Source of the DNA: Firmicutes bacterium CAG:145
GTDB taxonomy: Bacteria; Bacillota; Clostridia; Peptostreptococcales; Anaerovoracaceae
NCBI GenBank assembly: GCA_000435715.1
Contig: FR882601.1
Location: 60,841 to 124,840 of the forward strand
DNA: 64,000 nt
Reading direction: 5' to 3'
Numbering within the stretch: position 1 is the stretch's first letter; every line of letters begins with the position of its first letter. Below, one piece after another: positions 42,978 to 50,593 of this stretch. The position numbers and the translations under genes were made by a program. A model generated the notes under the pieces. That model was not told the origin of the DNA. It ran no database searches and saw nothing but the letters and a program-made list of their open reading frames with translations.

Positions 42978-44010
42978 TAAAGTTTTGTTAGGCTTAAGCG
43001 GCGGGGTGGACAGCACTGCCGCTGCTTTGTTATTAAAAGAAAAAGGGTATGAGGTTACAGGTTATTATTTCGATGTTCACGGGGATAATAATAATGACAG
43101 GGCAGAAGCCCAAGAAACAGCAGAGAGTCTCGGAATAGACTTGATATGCGAGGATGTTTCGAGAGATTTTTCCGATATAGTTGTCGATAATTTCTGCAGG
43201 GAATATCTGCGAGGACGCACACCTAATCCGTGTATAATCTGTAATCCGGCTATCAAATTCAAAAAGCTTATAGAAAATGCCGATAAAATAGGCGCATATC
43301 ATATTGCTACCGGCCACTACTGCCGCATAAAATACGATGAAGAAACAGACGAGTATTTTGTCAGACGGGGAGTTAGTCTTAAAAAGGATCAGTCATACAT
43401 GCTATACAGACTTGATCAGCAGGTGCTGAGACGTCTTATTTTCCCTCTTGGTCAGTTTGAGAGCAAGGAGGATATCAGAACCCTTGTCAGGGGAAAAAAT
43501 CTTAGTAACGCTGAAAAAAAGGACAGTCAGGAGATATGTTTCATAAATACCGATTACGCTCAATACATAGAATCTTTAGGATTTGCTTCTGAAGAAGGCG
43601 ATTTTGTTGATGAAGAAGGGAATATTCTCGGCAGACACAAAGGGATACTTCATTATACCGTAGGACAGAGAAAAGGCCTTGGGATCGCCTTGGGAAAACC
43701 CGCATTTGTTACATCCATAGATCCTGAAAAAAACAGGGTGGTTCTGGGGGACAACTATGAACTGTTCAATAAAAAAGTAATAAGTGAAGACTATTTCTTC
43801 ACTGCAGGATCTCCGAAGAGGTTTGAGGGAAAAAAATTATACGCTAAAGTCCGATATTCTGCCAAACCTGCAGCTGTATCTTATGAAGTTTACGATAAAA
43901 AAATTATTGCTACTTTTGACGAGCCGCAGAGGGCTATAGCTCCAGGACAATCTTTGGTTTTTTATCTCGATGATGTAGTTGTAGGCGGCGGGTTCATAGT
44001 AAGTACTTAA
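42961..44010 (+). CDS. mnmA: tRNA-specific 2-thiouridylase
   Basis: 349 residues. Three in-frame ATGs (42952, 42955, 42961) follow GGAGG and GAGG sites; I use 42961 (MVKKNNKVLLGLSGGVDS). The enzyme thiolates U34 of Lys, Glu and Gln tRNAs with sulfur from IscS and ATP. Visible: P-loop GLSGGVDST, NPCIICNPAIKF with the first catalytic cysteine, ATGHYCR, DQSYML and the second cysteine in EICFI, then the VGQRKGLGIALG loop. It overlaps iscU. Confidence 0.94.
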   Translation: MVKKNNKVLLGLSGGVDSTAAALLLKEKGYEVTGYYFDVHGDNNNDRAEAQETAESLGIDLICEDVSRDFSDIVVDNFCREYLRGRTPNPCIICNPAIKFKKLIENADKIGAYHIATGHYCRIKYDEETDEYFVRRGVSLKKDQSYMLYRLDQQVLRRLIFPLGQFESKEDIRTLVRGKNLSNAEKKDSQEICFINTDYAQYIESLGFASEEGDFVDEEGNILGRHKGILHYTVGQRKGLGIALGKPAFVTSIDPEKNRVVLGDNYELFNKKVISEDYFFTAGSPKRFEGKKLYAKVRYSAKPAAVSYEVYDKKIIATFDEPQRAIAPGQSLVFYLDDVVVGGGFIVST

Positions 44011-44022
44011 ATTTCCTCCTTC

Positions 44023-44046
44023 AGATAATAAAATTCTATTATCTTC
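44023..44046 (+). terminator. Weak A+T-rich terminator after mnmA
   Basis: AGATAATA (44023-44030) pairs with TATTATCT (44037-44044), with a short T-rich tail. A near-copy of the left arm (TTCAGATAATAA) recurs about 50 bases downstream, so this could be part of a small repeat instead. Confidence 0.4.
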
Positions 44047-44100
44047 TTGTCATATTGAAAGGGCTCTTTTCAGATAATAATCTTGGAAGGGAGTGATTAT

Positions 44101-44313
44101 ATGCATAAGACAGCAGCTACTATGGTAACTATAGCCGCTTTGAGTACGGCGGCAGCAGTGGCATACGGATGTATGAAGCCTGCGGCTAAACAGCAGCTCA
44201 AGCGTGATATGAGAAATGCAGCCAAAGACGTTGAAAGTGTAAAAGACGAGATGCTGAATGTGGGACAGGACGTTACTGATATGGCTAAGAATATTAAAAA
44301 TCAGATGATGTAA
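44101..44313 (+). CDS. Small YtxH-like membrane protein
   Basis: 70 residues from the ATG at 44101 after GGAAGGGAG. A hydrophobic Ala/Thr-rich N-terminus (about 5-24) is followed by an amphipathic, charged helix (KQQLKRDMRNAAKDVESVKD). This layout resembles small YtxH-type membrane proteins. A cysteine (AVAYGCMKP) lies near the membrane border but the lipobox is imperfect, so lipidation is doubtful. Function unknown. A strong terminator follows. Confidence 0.7.
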   Translation: MHKTAATMVTIAALSTAAAVAYGCMKPAAKQQLKRDMRNAAKDVESVKDEMLNVGQDVTDMAKNIKNQMM

Positions 44314-44332
44314 GATCGATAGTTAAAGACAG

Positions 44333-44388
44333 ATATGCTTCTCCGGGACTTATAAAGTCTCTTCGGAGAAGCATATTTTTATTTTTTT
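44333..44388 (+). terminator. Strong terminator before alaS
   Basis: ATATGCTTCTCCG (44333-44345) pairs perfectly with CGGAGAAGCATAT (44364-44376), followed by T5 and a further T-run. Confidence 0.93.
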
Positions 44389-44448
44389 CGATATATATTT
44401 GATTTCATAAACTAAAAAATGAAACAAAAATAAAATCGTTTCTGTCAA

Positions 44449-44477
44449 TGGACTTTCACTTTTCATTATGGTAAAAT
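44449..44477 (+). promoter_or_regulatory. alaS promoter with extended -10
   Basis: TGGACT at 44449-44454 and TAAAAT at 44472-44477, 17-base spacer, with TGG before the -10. No T-box element was seen in the short leader. Confidence 0.65.
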
Positions 44478-44504
44478 ATTAGTCAGTTTAGGAGGAATTC
44501 ACAT

Positions 44505-47123
44505 ATGGAAAAATTAGGCTTAAATGAGATAAGAAAACTATTTAGAGACTTTTATGTTTCCAAGGGTCACTATGCGTCCAAGAGCGCATCGCTGATACCT
44601 CAGGACGATAAGAGCCTCTTGATAATAAATTCAGGGATGGCTCCTCTTAAAAAATACTTTGCGGGAGCGGAGACTCCGCCTTCCAAGAGGATGACCACCT
44701 GTCAGAAATGTATAAGGACGGGTGATATAGATAATGTAGGCATCACTGCAAGACACGGTACTTTTTTCGAGATGCTGGGCAACTTTTCCTTTGGCGATTA
44801 CTTTAAAAAAGAATCTTTATCCTGGGGACTGGAGTTTATGACCCAGTGTCTTAAAATGCCTTTCGATAAGATATGGGCTACCGTATATCAGGACGACGAC
44901 GAAGCTGTGGAGATCTGGAAGAGCCTCGGAATGCCCGAGGAAAGGATAGTACGCCTCGGAAAAGAAGATAATTTCTGGGAAATAGGACTGGGCCCGTGCG
45001 GGCCGTGTTCAGAGCTTTACTTTGACAGAGGCCCCGAATACGGCTGCGGAAAGGAATCCTGCAGGCCGGGGTGCGACTGCGACAGATATCTGGAATTCTG
45101 GAACCACGTATTCACCCAGTTCTCGAAAGAAGAGGACGGCACTTATACGCCTCTCGAGCACCCTAACATAGACACGGGAATGGGTCTTGAAAGAATGGCC
45201 TGCATAATGCAGGGAGTTGACTCTATCTTCGACATAGACACTATACGCCACATTTTGGACGGCGTCGTAGCAAAGAGCGGAGTAGAATATAAGGACGGAC
45301 AGGCGCCGTCAGATATTTCCATAAGAATTATAACCGATCATCTGCGCTCCATAACTTTTATGGTAGCCGATGGAATAATGCCCAGCAACGAGGGCAGGGG
45401 ATACGTCCTCAGAAGACTTTTGAGAAGAGCCGCAAGACACGGCAGACTTCTAAGTATAAGAGGAGCTTTCCTTGCGGAACTGTCGGACAAGGTTATAGAA
45501 GTGTCCGGCGAGGCTTATCCTGAACTGGTAGAAAAGAAAGATTACATTCAGAAGATTATAAGCGTAGAAGAAGATAAATTTGCAGCTACCATAGATCAGG
45601 GTGAGAATATAATCGCCCAGTACATAGAAGAGCTTAAAAAAGACGGAAAAACAGTGCTGGACGGAGAAAAGGCCTTTAAGCTGTACGATACCTACGGTTT
45701 TCCGCTGGAACTGACTGAAGAGATATTGGCCGAAAACGACATGTCAGCCGATACTCAAGGGTTCGCCGAAAAGATGAGATGTCAGAAAGAACAAGGCAGA
45801 AGATGCCGCAAGAATACCGAGTGTGAAGCGTGGAAAGAAAATAAAAATCTTGTAGACGTACCTGAAACAGAATTCACAGGATATGATACTGCTTCTGATA
45901 CTGCGAGAGTTCTCGCTATAATAGATGAAAACGGTGTTCTTCAAGAGGCTTCTGCCGAACAGAATGTGAGAATTTTTTTAGATAAGACTCCGTTTTATCC
46001 GGAAGGAGGGGGTCAAGTAGCCGATAACGGAATTATGTCAACTGAAACTGGAGAGGGATATATATTCTCGGTAGAGAAAAATGACGGAATAATAGCTCAC
46101 TGCTGCGAGATGACAGAAGGCGTAATAAGAGTCGGAGATGAAGTTAAATGCAGCGTTGATGCAGTAAAGCGCAACTGTACAGCCAGAAATCACACTGCGA
46201 CTCATTTATTGCAGAAAGCGCTGAGAGAGATAATCGGCGCTCATGTACAGCAGGCCGGCTCCAGCGTCAACGAGAATATGCTCCGGTTTGACTTCAGCCA
46301 TTTTGAGGCAGTAACTAAAGAGCAGCTTGAGAAAATACAGGACAGAGTCAATGAAAAAATAAATGAATTTCTGCCTGTGACTTGTGAAGAGATGTCTATG
46401 GAAAATGCGAAGAAATCAGGCGCCATGGCTCTCTTTGGAGAGAAATATAAGAGTACTGTGCGGGTAGTAAGCGCAGGCCAATGGTCCCGTGAGCTCTGCG
46501 GAGGAATTCATGTAAAAAATACAGGAGAGATAGGAGCGTTTAAAATAATATCCGAAAGCGGTATCGCTTCCGGCGTCAGAAGGATAGAGGCAGTCACAGG
46601 AACCGGCGTGCTGTCCGAATCCTTAAAGTCTGACAGGATATTAGAAGCTGCCGCAGAAGTTTTAAAAGCCAATAAGAGCAATTTGATTGAAAGGATTATT
46701 GCTGCAGCTGAAGAACTGAAATCTCTGAAAAAAGAAAGAGAAGAGATGAAAAAGGCAGCCATGGGGGGAGAGGCTGACAGCCTGATCGCCGGCGCCTTGT
46801 GTATAAACGGTATAAACTTGATCACAAGAGAGTTCGACGGCTATAATATAAACGATCTGAGGAGCCTATCCGATGATATAAAAGCTTCTGAGAAGAATAC
46901 CTGCATGGTATTTGCAACCAAAAACGGCGAAAAGGTCACATTCCTGGTCTCCCTTACTGATGACGTAGTAGAGAGAGGATACAACGCCGGAAAGATGATA
47001 AAAGACATCGCTGCTGCCGCAGGAGGCGGAGGCGGAGGCAAAGCCGATATGGCTCAAGCAGGTGCAAAAGACGCTTCTAAAATAAAAGACGCCTTTGAGG
47101 TTGCTAAAAATCTCTTGTCATAG
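44505..47123 (+). CDS. alaS: Alanyl-tRNA synthetase
   Basis: 872 residues. It charges tRNA-Ala. The class II catalytic domain (KLFRDFYVSKGHY, TARHGTFFEMLGNFSFGDYF quoted in part, GMGLERM) is followed by the editing domain with zinc ligands (ARNHTATHLLQ and CGGIHVKNTGE) and a C-Ala/DHHA1 end with the GGGGGGKADMAQAG tail. The length is full. AGGAGG precedes the ATG. It starts the conserved alaS-ireB-ruvX cluster. Confidence 0.97.
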   Translation: MEKLGLNEIRKLFRDFYVSKGHYASKSASLIPQDDKSLLIINSGMAPLKKYFAGAETPPSKRMTTCQKCIRTGDIDNVGITARHGTFFEMLGNFSFGDYFKKESLSWGLEFMTQCLKMPFDKIWATVYQDDDEAVEIWKSLGMPEERIVRLGKEDNFWEIGLGPCGPCSELYFDRGPEYGCGKESCRPGCDCDRYLEFWNHVFTQFSKEEDGTYTPLEHPNIDTGMGLERMACIMQGVDSIFDIDTIRHILDGVVAKSGVEYKDGQAPSDISIRIITDHLRSITFMVADGIMPSNEGRGYVLRRLLRRAARHGRLLSIRGAFLAELSDKVIEVSGEAYPELVEKKDYIQKIISVEEDKFAATIDQGENIIAQYIEELKKDGKTVLDGEKAFKLYDTYGFPLELTEEILAENDMSADTQGFAEKMRCQKEQGRRCRKNTECEAWKENKNLVDVPETEFTGYDTASDTARVLAIIDENGVLQEASAEQNVRIFLDKTPFYPEGGGQVADNGIMSTETGEGYIFSVEKNDGIIAHCCEMTEGVIRVGDEVKCSVDAVKRNCTARNHTATHLLQKALREIIGAHVQQAGSSVNENMLRFDFSHFEAVTKEQLEKIQDRVNEKINEFLPVTCEEMSMENAKKSGAMALFGEKYKSTVRVVSAGQWSRELCGGIHVKNTGEIGAFKIISESGIASGVRRIEAVTGTGVLSESLKSDRILEAAAEVLKANKSNLIERIIAAAEELKSLKKEREEMKKAAMGGEADSLIAGALCINGINLITREFDGYNINDLRSLSDDIKASEKNTCMVFATKNGEKVTFLVSLTDDVVERGYNAGKMIKDIAAAAGGGGGGKADMAQAGAKDASKIKDAFEVAKNLLS

Positions 47124-47176
47124 TATAATTCAATTAGGACAACTATAGTTTAGCGCAGAACAGGAAGGGGTGTAAA

Positions 47177-47422
47177 ATGGATAAGAATACAAAGATGTTT
47201 GATTCTTTCAAAGCCCAAAAGACAAACAAGCAGATAGTTAAAGAGGTTTATGAGTGTTTAGAAGAGAAGGATTATAATCCCATAGATCAGCTGGTAGGTT
47301 ATATTATTACTGGAGATCCGTCCTATATAACCAGCTATAATAATGCCCGCGCTCTGATAAAGGGTGTAGATCGAGATGAACTTGTAGCTGAAATGCTCAG
47401 AACTTATATCGATGTAAAGTGA
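47177..47422 (+). CDS. ireB: IreB family regulatory phosphoprotein (UPF0297)
   Basis: 81 residues. The family is clear from NTKMFDSFKAQK and CLEEKDYNPIDQLVGYIITGDPSYI (quoted in part). In Enterococcus IreB is phosphorylated on N-terminal threonines by the PASTA kinase IreK and restrains cephalosporin tolerance; a threonine is present at position 5 here. AGGAAGGGG precedes the ATG. A terminator separates it from ruvX. Confidence 0.93.
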   Translation: MDKNTKMFDSFKAQKTNKQIVKEVYECLEEKDYNPIDQLVGYIITGDPSYITSYNNARALIKGVDRDELVAEMLRTYIDVK

Positions 47423-47424
47423 CG

Positions 47425-47468
47425 AAAACGAGCGCTCTCTCAATATAGGCGGCGCTCGTTTTTATTTA
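47425..47468 (+). terminator. Terminator after ireB
   Basis: AAAACGAGCGC (47425-47435) pairs with GCGCTCGTTTT (47452-47462), with a continuing T-run. Confidence 0.9.
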
Positions 47469-47490
47469 CTAATATATAGAGGAGATTAAA

Positions 47491-47916
47491 ATGAGAAAGA
47501 TATGCCTTGATGTAGGTGATAAAACCGTAGGAATAGCCGTGTCCGATCCTTTAGGATTCACGGCTCAGGGAATAATGACCTTGGAGAGGGTAGGAATACG
47601 CAAAGACACTACTAAGATACTGGAAATGGTCAAAGAATATCAGTGTGACACCATAGTAATCGGACTTCCAAAAAAGCTGGACGGTACAGACAGCATACAG
47701 ACAGAAAAGGTATATGAGTTTAAAAACATGCTGGAAAACAAGATGAGAAGCACAGGAATTAAAGATGTAAGCATAGTTTGGCAAGACGAAAGACTTACTA
47801 CCGTCATGGCTGAAAAAGTACTTATAGAAGCAGACGTTTCCAGAGCAAAGAGAAAAAAGGTGATAGATAAGCAGGCAGCAGTAATAATATTGCAGAGTTA
47901 TCTTGATAGGATATGA
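47491..47916 (+). CDS. ruvX: RuvX/YqgF family Holliday-junction resolvase-like nuclease
   Basis: 141 residues with an RNase H-like fold: the first acid in CLDVGDKTVGIAVSDPLG, then IVIGLPKKLDGT and WQDERLTTVMAE. YqgF proteins process pre-16S rRNA in E. coli and have been proposed to resolve Holliday junctions. It is third in the conserved alaS cluster, with a GAGGAG site. Confidence 0.93.
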   Translation: MRKICLDVGDKTVGIAVSDPLGFTAQGIMTLERVGIRKDTTKILEMVKEYQCDTIVIGLPKKLDGTDSIQTEKVYEFKNMLENKMRSTGIKDVSIVWQDERLTTVMAEKVLIEADVSRAKRKKVIDKQAAVIILQSYLDRI

Positions 47917-47937
47917 GAAGATATCAAAGCTATACTT

Positions 47938-47972
47938 AACTATTCCTAAAATCAAAATTTTGGGAATAGTTG
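47938..47972 (+). repeat. Inverted repeat after ruvX
   Basis: AACTATTCC(T)AAAAT and ATTTT(G)GGAATAGTT form an almost perfect 15-base stem with a short CAAA loop. No T-run follows, so it is a weak terminator at best; an operator or mRNA-stabilising hairpin is possible. Confidence 0.5.
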
Positions 47973-47985
47973 GATATAATTAAAT

Positions 47986-48045
47986 AAGAATGGATCGACT
48001 TTCATCCGTAATATGGCCGAATTACGATCCATTCTTGTTTTATCG
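47986..48045. terminator. Convergent terminator between ruvX and the zinc-ribbon gene
   Basis: AAGAATGGATCG (47986-47997) pairs perfectly with CGATCCATTCTT (48025-48036), followed by a short T-rich tail. Inner CGTAAT/ATTACG (48007-48012 with 48021-48026) gives an alternative fold. Confidence 0.75.
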
Positions 48046-48071
48046 CTCTCTTTAACTTTTAATATTTATCT

Positions 48072-48284
48072 TCAGCCGCCTATCAGAAAATCTATGATAT
48101 CCATCCCATCGGAATTATTTCCCCTGTATAATTCTGTATAGCCGCATCTGGTACAAGTAACAGTAAAAAATTTCTTATTTTGAACGTCAAATATTTTGGC
48201 AAAGTTCCCTCCTGTTGCCTGAAACTGGTCTGTTTCATAGTTAGTATTGCCGCATTTTGGGCATGAGTATTGTATCTTTTCCAT
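48072..48284 (-). CDS. Small zinc-ribbon protein
   Basis: 70 residues. Two cysteine pairs (YSCPKCGNTNYE and VTCTRCGYTELY) form a zinc ribbon of the DUF2082-like nucleic-acid-binding type. The middle (TGGNFAKIFDVQNKKFF) is typical of that family. AAAGGATC precedes the ATG. Function unknown; a stand-alone gene with its own promoter. Confidence 0.82.
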   Translation of the reverse strand: MEKIQYSCPKCGNTNYETDQFQATGGNFAKIFDVQNKKFFTVTCTRCGYTELYRGNNSDGMDIIDFLIGG

Positions 48285-48307
48285 CTTTGATCCTTTCTTA
48301 TAAATCG

Positions 48308-48336
48308 ATTGTATTTATCTAATATAAAAATATTAA
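48308..48336 (-). promoter_or_regulatory. Candidate promoter of the zinc-ribbon gene
   Basis: On the minus strand, TTAATA (48336-48331) and TACAAT (48313-48308) with a 17-base spacer. Confidence 0.55.
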
Positions 48337-48428
48337 CATATATAGAATTAAAAAACGAGGCTTTATTTTGCGTTTTAAGCGATTTTTTATCATATGTTAG
48401 TACTTCTTTACCTGAGTTTTACGTTACG

Positions 48429-48471
48429 AAAAAACGGCTCAGCGCCCGAATCGCTTTATGAGCCGTTTTTT
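48429..48471 (-). terminator. Terminator of the YneA-like gene
   Basis: AAAAAACGGCTCA (48429-48441) pairs with TGAGCCGTTTTTT (48459-48471). Read on the minus strand the stem ends in a T6 run just after the stop codon. Confidence 0.92.
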
Positions 48472-48477
48472 CTATGA

Positions 48478-48774
48478 TTAGTTGATTGGGACCAGTATCG
48501 TCATGCCGGCATGGAGCTCAGAAGCGCTTATACCGTTGATTTTTCCCAGTTCATAGATAGATTTTCTTATATCTGATTCATCGGACATATAGCGGTCGGC
48601 TATGGACCACAGAGTGTCGCCTGAAGAAACTTCAAGTTCCATATATTGAGGTATGGTCGAGCTGTCAGCGGTGTTCATACCTAAAGCGAAGTTAGCTGTC
48701 ATAGTAAATAATATGATAGTAAGTACTATAAATAAAGTAAATTTAAATCTGTTTTTTATTCTATAGGTTTTCAT
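48478..48774 (-). CDS. YneA-like SOS cell-division inhibitor (membrane helix + LysM)
   Basis: 98 residues from the ATG at 48774, seven bases after AAGTGAGG; the GTG at 48786 overlaps that site. A basic start, one membrane helix (about 13-33) and a C-terminal LysM domain (EVSSGDTLWSIADRYM...ASELHAGMTILVPIN). This is the layout of YneA, which blocks septation after DNA damage and is quickly degraded. A near-consensus promoter with three LexA-like sites lies upstream, which strongly supports SOS control. In Bacillus yneA is divergent from lexA; no lexA is next to it here. Confidence 0.85.
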   Translation of the reverse strand: MKTYRIKNRFKFTLFIVLTIILFTMTANFALGMNTADSSTIPQYMELEVSSGDTLWSIADRYMSDESDIRKSIYELGKINGISASELHAGMTILVPIN

Positions 48775-48794
48775 GATGAACCTCACTTCCCTTC

Positions 48795-48806
48795 AAACGT
48801 TTGTTC
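48795..48806. promoter_or_regulatory. LexA-like site A
   Basis: AAACGTTTGTTC matches GAAC-N4-GTTC at seven of eight core positions. It lies just downstream of the predicted transcription start of the YneA-like gene. Confidence 0.65.
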
Positions 48807-48814
48807 TTTCCTAT

Positions 48815-48843
48815 AATATAACAGAATAAATGTTCGATGTCAA
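48815..48843 (-). promoter_or_regulatory. Promoter of the YneA-like gene
   Basis: On the minus strand, TTGACA (48843-48838) and TATATT (48820-48815) with a 17-base spacer and a TGT extension. Confidence 0.85.
48824..48835. promoter_or_regulatory. LexA-like site B
   Basis: GAATAAATGTTC matches seven of eight core positions and resembles the recA box. It lies within the -35/-10 spacer. Confidence 0.65.
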
Positions 48844-48853
48844 TAGAAAAAAC

Positions 48854-48865
48854 GAACGAATGTTT
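48854..48865. promoter_or_regulatory. LexA-like site C
   Basis: GAACGAATGTTT matches seven of eight core positions, upstream of the -35. The three sites start 29 and 30 bases apart. Confidence 0.6.
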
Positions 48866-48897
48866 ATGAAGGGGATTTTTTTAAATCGGAGTATGGT

Positions 48898-48967
48898 CCC
48901 TGGCGAGGCGGAACGGATCATAGGGCCGCAAGGCCGGAGAAATACAGCGTTGTAGCAAATGCCAGGG
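48898..48967 (+). other. Unassigned structured RNA/DNA element (three-way junction)
   Basis: CCCTGGC (48898-48904) pairs with GCCAGGG (48961-48967). Inside are two more hairpins, GGCC-GCAA-GGCC (48924-48935, a GNRA loop) and TACA-GCGT-TGTA (48943-48954), joined by purine-rich single strands (GAGGCGGAACGGATCATA and GGAGAAA). The arrangement looks like a small RNA or riboswitch aptamer. I could not match it to conserved cores that I remember. It lies upstream of the promoter predicted for the SGNH gene, so a separate small RNA or a DNA element is also possible. Confidence 0.4.
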
Positions 48968-48998
48968 CTTTCAATTCCTTATACTTTTGTTAAAAGTG

Positions 48999-49028
48999 TT
49001 GCTTTTCACTTGCTGCAGGATATATAAT
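48999..49028 (+). promoter_or_regulatory. Candidate promoter of the SGNH hydrolase gene
   Basis: TTGCTT at 48999-49004 and TATAAT at 49023-49028 with an 18-base spacer. The leader would be about 20 bases long. Confidence 0.6.
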
Positions 49029-49056
49029 TTAAATATGAAAAATGAGGTGAAATTAA

Positions 49057-49839
49057 ATGAGAAACAAAGAAAATAGTAAGAATTCCGGTAGAAAATATAT
49101 AATCTTATCATTGGCATTATTCTGCATTGCTGCCCTTCTTACAATAGGAATCATGAAACTAAATGATGCCGAGGCTAAAGGCCAAGAAGATACAGAACAA
49201 AGATACATATTGAATGAAGCTATCAATGATTCCTCGGATTTAGCTGCAGCAGTTATAAGAAATATGTATGAACAGACAGACAGCAGTGATCTGGCACATC
49301 TGAGAAAATCTCAGTACGGTATCTTGTTTGACGATTGCGCAGTCATGGGAGATTCTATAGCCTCCGGGCTTTCGGGATATGGATATTTGCCTGAAGATAA
49401 AGTATTTTGTGAGGTCGGAGGCTCTGTCATGAAGAATGACGATAAGGTGGCACAGGCCGCCGCCGCAAGGCCAAAGACTGCATTCTTTTCTTTCGGCATG
49501 AATGATCTGGGCATGTACAGCGGAAATGCATTGACGTTCATAGAAAAATATACATCCCTGATCGATAGCTTTATGAAGGACTCTCCTGAAACTGTGATTT
49601 ATGTAAATTCCATATCTAAGCCTTCGGATGAAAAAATATCCTCAGGCGGATATTTTTATAAGTGGGAAGAATATAATGAAGCGATAAAAGATATGTGTAA
49701 AAGTCTGGATATAGAATACATAGACAACACCTCTATATTATATGACAATCCGAATCTGTATGCCGGAGACGGAGTACACGTAACTTCGGCATATTATCCT
49801 ATATGGATAGAACGAATGATAAAAGCAGCTGATCTTTAA
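49057..49839 (+). CDS. Secreted or membrane-anchored SGNH/GDSL-type hydrolase
   Basis: 260 residues. A basic N-terminus and one hydrophobic segment (about 13-31) form a signal anchor. The SGNH blocks are present: serine in VMGDSIASGLSGYG, glycine in EVGGSV, asparagine in SFGMNDLGMY, and the Asp-x-x-His pair in GDGVHVTSAYY. Such enzymes deacetylate or de-esterify surface sugars or lipids outside the cell. GAGGTG precedes the ATG. The stop codon is in the loop of a convergent terminator. Confidence 0.85.
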   Translation: MRNKENSKNSGRKYIILSLALFCIAALLTIGIMKLNDAEAKGQEDTEQRYILNEAINDSSDLAAAVIRNMYEQTDSSDLAHLRKSQYGILFDDCAVMGDSIASGLSGYGYLPEDKVFCEVGGSVMKNDDKVAQAAAARPKTAFFSFGMNDLGMYSGNALTFIEKYTSLIDSFMKDSPETVIYVNSISKPSDEKISSGGYFYKWEEYNEAIKDMCKSLDIEYIDNTSILYDNPNLYAGDGVHVTSAYYPIWIERMIKAADL

Positions 49840-49857
49840 TGATTCAGCTGCTTATTT
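49821..49857. terminator. Shared terminator of convergent genes
   Basis: AAGCAGCTGA and TCAGCTGCTT form a perfect 10-base stem around a short loop, flanked by T-rich DNA on both strands. The plus-strand stop codon falls in the loop and the minus-strand stop in the right arm. Confidence 0.85.
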
Positions 49858-50575
49858 TATCGTATATCTCATCGAGAAATTTATTTATCTTTTTTCTGAA
49901 AACTATGCACAGGATAAACGCTGCTACTGCCAGCACAGCTAAAATTATCATTCCGATATATTCTTCTTTATGCCACATGCTTCCGATCATGATGCTTCCC
50001 ATCATTCCCGGCAGCCGACCTACCAGAGACAAGAGCATAAAAGGCTTGAATTTCATATCCGATACGCCTGCCGCATAGCTTACCACATCTTTAGGCAGTC
50101 CGGGAATAAGATATAAGAAAAAAACTACAGTATATGCTTTCTTTGAGTTCAGCTTTCTTACGTATTCCTGAGTCTTTTCCTTTCCGAAAAACAAATGTAC
50201 AAAATCGCTTCCCAAAAGTTTTGCCAGCGTAAAGGATATCAGCGTGCCGAGAAAAGCTCCGATTATCGAAAACAGCAGAGCCGGAAAGAAGGTGTACAGG
50301 TATCCTGCCGCCAAGTTGAAAAACTGACCTGGTATCACGCTTATGACTATCTGCAGCACTTGTATACCGATGTATATCGGAATCGACTCCAGCTTATACC
50401 CTTGCAGATAAGATATTATATCGTCGAAGTTACGAAATTGAGAAAGCCAGTCCTTCTGAAAAAAGTATATATACAGAGGAATACCTACCACGATAGCTAC
50501 CAGAAGAAGAACTTTTAAGACTGAAACTATCACATTTTTCTTATTATCTTGTTTCTTTAAGTTATCTATTCCCAT
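49844..50575 (-). CDS. TVP38/TMEM64 family membrane protein (VTT domain)
   Basis: 243 residues with about five to six hydrophobic segments. The VTT/SNARE-associated signature is visible: GQFFNLAAGYLYTFFPALLF and FFLYLIPGLPKDVVSYAAGV, with the conserved GRLPG later. These DedA-related proteins act in lipid scrambling or carrier-lipid transport. An N-terminal basic tail precedes the first helix. It is the last gene of the long minus-strand series. Confidence 0.88.
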   Translation of the reverse strand: MGIDNLKKQDNKKNVIVSVLKVLLLVAIVVGIPLYIYFFQKDWLSQFRNFDDIISYLQGYKLESIPIYIGIQVLQIVISVIPGQFFNLAAGYLYTFFPALLFSIIGAFLGTLISFTLAKLLGSDFVHLFFGKEKTQEYVRKLNSKKAYTVVFFLYLIPGLPKDVVSYAAGVSDMKFKPFMLLSLVGRLPGMMGSIMIGSMWHKEEYIGMIILAVLAVAAFILCIVFRKKINKFLDEIYDKISS

Positions 50576-50593
50576 TGCAAAACCTCTAAGCTG

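Noticed and set aside
44021..44084. Direct repeat TTCAGATAATAA around 44021 and 44070
   Set aside because: Only two short A+T-rich copies, compatible with chance or a weak hairpin; no array.
44389..44504. T-box leader before alaS
   Set aside because: No T-box core sequence or antiterminator is present in the short leader; the terminator at 44333 belongs to the upstream gene.
48898..48967. c-di-GMP, c-di-AMP, SAM or cobalamin riboswitch
   Set aside because: The three-stem layout is suggestive, but none of the conserved core sequences that I remember for these classes is present, so it is left unassigned.
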